Of a DNA stretch of 64,000 nt, positions 60,182 through 64,000 are shown piece after piece; the stretch's first letter is position 1, and each line of letters opens with the position of its first letter. Both the position numbers and the translations under genes were made by a program. Origin of the DNA: Zhihengliuella sp. (lineage in GTDB: Bacteria; Actinomycetota; Actinomycetes; Actinomycetales; Micrococcaceae). The stretch covers positions 1-64,000 of the forward strand of contig NZ_JAPSJL010000004.1 of NCBI RefSeq assembly GCF_031178195.1, read 5' to 3'. The notes under the pieces were generated by a model. The model was not told the DNA's origin. It worked only from the letters and a program-made list of their open reading frames with translations, and did no database searches.

Positions 60182-60906
60182 GCGAAGACTCCTGTCTCGG
60201 AAGGGTGGTCCGTCGACAACGATGTTCCCAGACGCAGGCGCCGTCCGTTGATCTCGGCGGCGTCGCGCTCGAACAGCTGCACCGCTGCCGCGCCGAGGAC
60301 CTCGACGTCGGTGAAGCCGGGGAAGCGCCGCTCCGGCTGGGCCGCGCGCATGCCCGCGTCCACCAGCGCCTTGACCACCAGGACGACGGCGGCCGCGCGC
60401 CCGCCGTCGTACCCCTGGGCCATCGCGAGGGTCCAGGTCTCCGCGGCGGCCTTCACGGCGGCGTAGTTCGCCCCGCCCGCGGTGGGCGCGGCGGCGGACT
60501 CGGCGGAGACGATCGCCGCCCGGCCGGCCTCGGAGGCGGCGAGGTCGGCGTCGAACGCGCGCGTGGTGTTGCGCAGCGTGGTCAGCACGCGGCGGTGCAG
60601 GAAGTCCCAGTCCTCGTCCGACTGGTCCGCCAGCGTCTTGCCGCCCCGCCAGCCGCCCACCAGGTGGATCAGCCCGTCGACGGGCCCGAGGTCGGCGCGC
60701 ACGGCGTCGGCCAGGCCGGCGACGGCGTCGCGGTCGGCGAGGTCGCACGCGTACCCGGTGATCTGCGGGTGCAGGGCCGCGACGGGCTCGACCCGCTCGG
60801 CGCTGCTGCCCACCGCCGCCACACGCATCCCGGCCTCGGCCAGGGCGGTGGCGACGGCGACGCCGGAGGCGCTGGTCGCGCCCGCGACCACCACGGTGCG
60901 GCTCAC
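60178..60906 (-). CDS. Short-chain dehydrogenase/reductase (SDR)
   Basis: 242 residues from GTG 60906; its start overlaps the stop of the upstream gene (GTGA) and its stop overlaps the aldolase start (ATGA). Rossmann fold with VVVAGATSASGVAVATALAE (cofactor glycine motif), LIHLVGGWRGGKT (NNAG-equivalent region), SAESAAAPTAGGANYAAVKA with the catalytic Ser and YxxxK. The C-terminus is slightly short for SDRs and ends RRLRLGTSLS. Substrate unknown. Likely NAD(P)H-linked oxidation or reduction of an alcohol or carbonyl handled by the operon. Confidence 0.85.
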   Translation of the reverse strand: MSRTVVVAGATSASGVAVATALAEAGMRVAAVGSSAERVEPVAALHPQITGYACDLADRDAVAGLADAVRADLGPVDGLIHLVGGWRGGKTLADQSDEDWDFLHRRVLTTLRNTTRAFDADLAASEAGRAAIVSAESAAAPTAGGANYAAVKAAAETWTLAMAQGYDGGRAAAVVLVVKALVDAGMRAAQPERRFPGFTDVEVLGAAAVQLFERDAAEINGRRLRLGTSLSTDHPSETGVFA

Positions 60907-62303
60907 GCGGACTCCTTCGCTGCGTCGTCGTCCAGCTCCGGGGACGCACCGGTGATGCCGGACGTGGACTCGATGACCGGGCGGATTTTGCGCTCCAGCG
61001 CCTCGTAGAACATGGAGAGCGGGAACTCGTCGTCGAGCACCTGGTCGGTGAGGCCGCGCGGAGGGCCGTCCAGCGGGAGGGCGTCGGGGCCCTTCGCCCA
61101 GACCGACGCCGGGTTCGGGGCCAGGGTCTCGGAGATCATCTCGTAGGCGGCGAGCCAGTGGGCCGTCTTGGGGCGGTCGATCGAGCGCCAGTACAGGTCC
61201 TCGATCCGGGCGCCGAGCTCGACGACGACGCCGGCCGCCTCGTCCCAGTCGATGCTCAGCTTGCCGTCGGTCCAGTGCAGGACGTGGTGCTGGTGCATCC
61301 ACGCGAACAGCAGCTGCCCGCCCAGGCCGTCGTAGTTGCGCACCCGGCTGCCGGTGACGGCGAAGCGGAAGATGCGGTCGAAGATCACCGCGTACTGCAC
61401 CAGCTTGGCGTAGCGGCGCGTGGCGTCGTCGCGCTTCTCGTCGTGCTCGATCCGGACCGACTCGCGGAACGCGGTCAGGTCGCAGCGGAGCTCCTCGAGC
61501 GAGTACAGGAAGTACGGCATGCGCTGCTTGATCATGAACGGGTCGAACGGCAGGTCGCCGCGCATGTGGGTGCGGTCGTGGATCAGGTCCCACATGACGA
61601 ACGTCTTCTCCGCCAGGTGCTGGTCCTCGGCGAGCTCGTCCGCGCCCGGCGGCAGCTCCAGGGACGTGATGTCCGCGGCGGCCTTGAGCACGCGGCGGAA
61701 GCGGGCGGCCTCGCGGTCGGCGAAGATGCCGCCCCAGGTGAACGCCGGGGTGCTGCGGACGGCGACGCTCTCGGGGAACAGGACGGCCGAATTGGTGTCG
61801 TAGCCGGGTGTGAAGTCGAGGAACCGGATCGGCACGAACAGCTTGTTCGAGTAGTCGCCGGCCTCCAGGTCGGCGATGAACTCCGGCCAGATGACCTGCA
61901 CCAGGACCGCCTCGACGAAGCGGTTGGTGCTGCCGTTCTGCGTGTACATCGGGAAGAGGACCAGGTGCGGCAGGCCGTCCACGCGGGCCTGCTCCGGGTG
62001 GAACGCCACCAGCGAGTCGAGGAAGTCGGGGACGCCGAAGCCGTCCTGCTCCCAGCGGCGCAGGTCCTGCTGCACCAGCCGCAGGTACTCGTCGTCGTGC
62101 GGCAGGTGGGTGCGCAGCTCCTCGAGCGACTCGACGATCGTCTCGACGCAGGCCCGGGCGGTGGCGTGGTCCGCGGCCTCCGGGATGGAGCCGTCCTTGA
62201 TCTGGACCTGCTGCAGGGCGGTGGCCGCCGTCTTGAGGTCCTTCCAGGCCGGCAGCGCCGGCAGTTCCTGGGCGGGGATGCGGGTGGTGTCCGTGGTCAA
62301 CAT
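60903..62303 (-). CDS. DUF6421-like protein of unknown function
   Basis: 466 residues from ATG 62303; AAGGGAACAACG precedes it. First gene of a three-gene coupled operon with SDR and threonine aldolase. No signal peptide or membrane helix. Distinctive segments are PHLVLFPMYTQNGSTNRFVE, VRSTPAFTWGGIFADREAAR, KTFVMWDLIHDRTHMRGDLP with several His and Asp residues that could bind a metal, FRESVRIEHDEKRDDATRRY and LLFAWMHQHHVLHWTDGKLS. I believe this is the DUF6421 family of actinobacteria, but I recall it rather than prove it. The His-rich patches suggest an enzyme. Confidence 0.7.
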   Translation of the reverse strand: MLTTDTTRIPAQELPALPAWKDLKTAATALQQVQIKDGSIPEAADHATARACVETIVESLEELRTHLPHDDEYLRLVQQDLRRWEQDGFGVPDFLDSLVAFHPEQARVDGLPHLVLFPMYTQNGSTNRFVEAVLVQVIWPEFIADLEAGDYSNKLFVPIRFLDFTPGYDTNSAVLFPESVAVRSTPAFTWGGIFADREAARFRRVLKAAADITSLELPPGADELAEDQHLAEKTFVMWDLIHDRTHMRGDLPFDPFMIKQRMPYFLYSLEELRCDLTAFRESVRIEHDEKRDDATRRYAKLVQYAVIFDRIFRFAVTGSRVRNYDGLGGQLLFAWMHQHHVLHWTDGKLSIDWDEAAGVVVELGARIEDLYWRSIDRPKTAHWLAAYEMISETLAPNPASVWAKGPDALPLDGPPRGLTDQVLDDEFPLSMFYEALERKIRPVIESTSGITGASPELDDDAAKESA

Positions 62304-62364
62304 CGTTGTTCCCTTCGGGTCGTATCGTCGCGGCTTCGCGGTGGACGCTGCGTCCGAGGTGCTA

Positions 62365-62380
62365 GTGCAACCTTTTACAC
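62365..62380. promoter_or_regulatory. Operator candidate upstream of the DUF6421-like operon
   Basis: GTGCAA-CCTT-TTACAC is an inverted repeat with one mismatch, 62 bases before ATG 62303, in an AT-richer promoter region. TAGTGCA and its complement recur at 62363-62369 and 62395-62401 as a wider repeat. Confidence 0.45.
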
Positions 62381-62440
62381 CAGCGTAGCTACTTCAGTGC
62401 ACTAAGGCTAGGGGGTCCCGGCCGGAAGTTGTGCCCGGGC

Positions 62441-62446
62441 TATGCT
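62441..62446 (+). promoter_or_regulatory. -10 box for leaderless FemX-like transcript
   Basis: TATGCT ends seven bases before GTG 62454. The in-frame ATG at 62442 lies inside the box and is not a likely start. Confidence 0.5.
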
Positions 62447-62453
62447 GAATGCC

Positions 62454-63617
62454 GTGCCTGCCACCCAGCTCTCCGTCCGTCCGATCACCGCCGACGAGCA
62501 CCGCGCATTCCTCGCCGAACGGCCCGGGGCCAGCTTCCTGCAGCTGCCGGCGTGGGCGCGTGTGAAGCGCGAGTGGCGGCCCGAGTACCTCGGCTGGTTC
62601 GCGTCCGGGCAGCAGGTCGGCAGCGCCCAGGTGCTGCACCGCCCCCTGCCCGTCCTCAAGCGCACGCTCGCCTATCTCCCCGAGGGGCCCGTCCTCGACT
62701 GGGCCGCCCACACGACGGCGGAGGTCACGGAGCCGCTGCTGGCGCACCTCAGGCGCCACGGCGCATTCCTGGTCCGCATGGGCGTCCCCGGCGTCCGCAA
62801 CGTGTGGCGCGCCGCCGACGTCCGCAAGGCCCTCTCCGGCAAGAAGGGCGAGGACGGCCCCGCCCACGCCCTCATGAGCGACCTGCCGCCGCTCCGGAGC
62901 GACCAGCAGGCGGAGTTCACCGCCTCCCGGCTGGCCGCCGCCGGCTGGACCAAGCCCGAGGTCAGCGAGGACTTCACCGCCGGCCAGCCCGAGTTCCAGG
63001 CCCGGATCCCGCTGCGCGACGCCGCCGGCGAGCCGCTCGACGTCGACGGGGTCCTCGCCAGCATGAACCAGAACGCCCGCCGCGAGACCCGCAAGGCGGC
63101 CTCGGGGCCCCTGGAGGTCCAGGTGGGCGGGGCGGACGACGTCGACCGCTTCCACGCGCTGTACCGGGAGACGGCCGAGCGGGACGGCTTCACCGGCCGT
63201 CCGGCACAGTACTTCACCACCATGTACAACGAGCTGAACGCCCACGCCCCGGGCACCTGCACCCTGTACTTCGCGGTGCACGAGGGGCGCGACCTCGCCT
63301 CCGCGATCCGCGTGCAGTCCGGCGAGGGGTCCTGGTACGTCTACGGGGCGTCCTCGTCGCAGGAGCGGAAACTGTTCGCGCCCAAGGCGCTCATCCACCG
63401 CATGATCGTCGACTCCCTGGCCGCGGGGTGCGCGTTCCTCGACCACGGCGGCGTCTCCGCCACCCTGGACAGGGAGCACCATCTGGCCGGGCTGACGCTC
63501 TTCAAGACCACGCTGGGGTGCGACGTCGTGCAGACCCTCGGCGAGTGGGACTACCCGCTGAACAAGCCGCTCGCCAAGGCCTTCGACCTCTACATGAAGG
63601 CGCGCGACCGACACTAG
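62454..63617 (+). CDS. FemA/FemB/FemX-like peptidoglycan bridge aminoacyltransferase
   Basis: 387 residues from GTG 62454. Two GNAT-like halves as in Fem proteins: ITADEHRAFLAERPGASFLQ opens like other lipid II bridge enzymes, FLQLPAWARVKREW is the family start motif, and NQNARRETRKAASG followed by FHALYRETAERDGF and KALIHRMIVDSLAAGCAFLD are the typical second-half segments. They add amino acids from aminoacyl-tRNA to the lysine side chain of lipid II, forming the interpeptide bridge. Micrococcaceae with Lys-type bridges carry several such genes. Standing alone, divergent from the DUF6421-like operon. Confidence 0.88.
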   Translation: MPATQLSVRPITADEHRAFLAERPGASFLQLPAWARVKREWRPEYLGWFASGQQVGSAQVLHRPLPVLKRTLAYLPEGPVLDWAAHTTAEVTEPLLAHLRRHGAFLVRMGVPGVRNVWRAADVRKALSGKKGEDGPAHALMSDLPPLRSDQQAEFTASRLAAAGWTKPEVSEDFTAGQPEFQARIPLRDAAGEPLDVDGVLASMNQNARRETRKAASGPLEVQVGGADDVDRFHALYRETAERDGFTGRPAQYFTTMYNELNAHAPGTCTLYFAVHEGRDLASAIRVQSGEGSWYVYGASSSQERKLFAPKALIHRMIVDSLAAGCAFLDHGGVSATLDREHHLAGLTLFKTTLGCDVVQTLGEWDYPLNKPLAKAFDLYMKARDRH

Positions 63618-63623
63618 ACGGCA

Positions 63624-63646
63624 CAGGCACAGGCACAGGCGCGAGG
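63624..63646. repeat. Short CACAGG microsatellite
   Basis: Three copies of GCACAG follow the FemX-like stop codon. Likely without function. Confidence 0.5.
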
Positions 63647-63676
63647 CCGCAGACGCCGGCCGGGCAGGAGCATTCG

Positions 63677-64000
63677 ATGGGCATCGACTTCGCAGACCCG
63701 GGGAACCGGCGCACCTATGCCGCGCGGAGGGCCAACACGGCCTGGGCTGACTTCGTCGGCGGCCTGGTGGAGCTGCCCGGCGCGCGCGTGGCGGACATCG
63801 GCTGCGGCGGGGGCATCTACTCCACGGCGCTGCTCGATGCCGGGGCCGCTGCGGTCGTCGGGGTCGATGGCTCGGCGGGCATGGTCTCCGGCGCCCGCGA
63901 GCGCGCGGCAGGCCGCGGCCTGCGGGCCGGGCGCGGCGGGACCCTCGACTTCGCCGTCGCGGATGCCGCGGACACCGGACTGGAGGCCGGCTCCTTCGAC
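63677..64000 (+). CDS. SAM-dependent methyltransferase, N-terminal part (cut by window end)
   Basis: ATG 63677 follows CAGGAG by seven bases. 108 residues are visible before the window ends. Motif I is ARVADIGCGGGIYSTALLDA, followed by VVGVDGSAGMVSGARERAAG (motif II with the acidic SAM ribose ligand) and VADAADTGLEAGSFD (motif III and the start of IV). This is a class I methyltransferase of the Methyltransf_11/25 type; substrate cannot be told. Same strand as the FemX-like gene, 59 bases later. Confidence 0.85.
   Translation, partial: MGIDFADPGNRRTYAARRANTAWADFVGGLVELPGARVADIGCGGGIYSTALLDAGAAAVVGVDGSAGMVSGARERAAGRGLRAGRGGTLDFAVADAADTGLEAGSFD

Overview
The window is about 64 kb of very GC-rich DNA with dense gene packing, frequent GTG starts, many short actinobacterial -10 boxes and leaderless transcripts. 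Its gene content (FemX-type bridge transferase, CsoR/CopZ/CopA, PucR, NCS1/NCS2 ureide and purine transport, a DUF6421-like protein) fits a high-GC Gram-positive actinobacterium. Micrococcaceae (Arthrobacter, Citricoccus, Kocuria relatives) is my best guess and is an inference. I saw no tRNA, rRNA, CRISPR array or intact insertion sequence.

Region 1 (1-8312) is accessory and much AT-richer in patches. It opens inside the 3' end of an Rhs gene with a variable toxin tip, followed by overlapping or closely linked small genes that look like immunity proteins. Two further displaced, broken Rhs tips (3078-3984 and 4512-4988) follow, with their own putative immunity genes, a remnant of a two-domain protein (2121-2345) and an intact relative of it carrying DUF4240 (5721-7154). 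This is a toxin-tip cassette array, partly decayed. A DUF2975-like membrane gene coupled to an unknown gene closes the region.

Region 2 (8637-22349) is a purine and ureide catabolic island. It holds 8-oxoguanine deaminase, an NCS2 xanthine/urate permease, then a divergent pair of operons: leftward an NCS1 allantoin-type permease, an Asp/Glu racemase-family enzyme and a YfcC-type carrier; rightward hydroxypyruvate isomerase, tartronate semialdehyde reductase, glyoxylate carboligase, glycerate kinase and allantoinase. Together they would take up purine breakdown products, open allantoin and convert glyoxylate to phosphoglycerate. Allantoate-degrading steps are not in the window.

Region 3 (22557-30637) has a PrxQ/Bcp peroxidase, a four-gene PotABCD-like ABC importer, its likely GntR regulator and a Cache-domain protein, then a MauE/thioredoxin-like fusion facing a Tat-exported cysteine-containing protein.

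Region 4 (30927-49465) has a heterodimeric ABC exporter, a CPBP protease, an amine/amino-acid oxidase plus APC permease opposite a PucR regulator, a TetR-controlled amidohydrolase-permease pair with a perfect palindromic operator, a nitrilase-family amidase, and a run of MFS, MATE and small membrane genes that begin with leaderless promoters.

Region 5 (49730-64000) has a secreted NlpC/P60 hydrolase with a structured leader, S-methylmethionine-type methyltransferase and permease, a CGNR regulator, an EamA exporter, the copper cluster csoR-copZ-copA with two CsoR-type operators, methionine aminopeptidase, a translationally coupled DUF6421-like/SDR/threonine aldolase operon, a FemX-like transferase and the start of a methyltransferase cut by the window edge.
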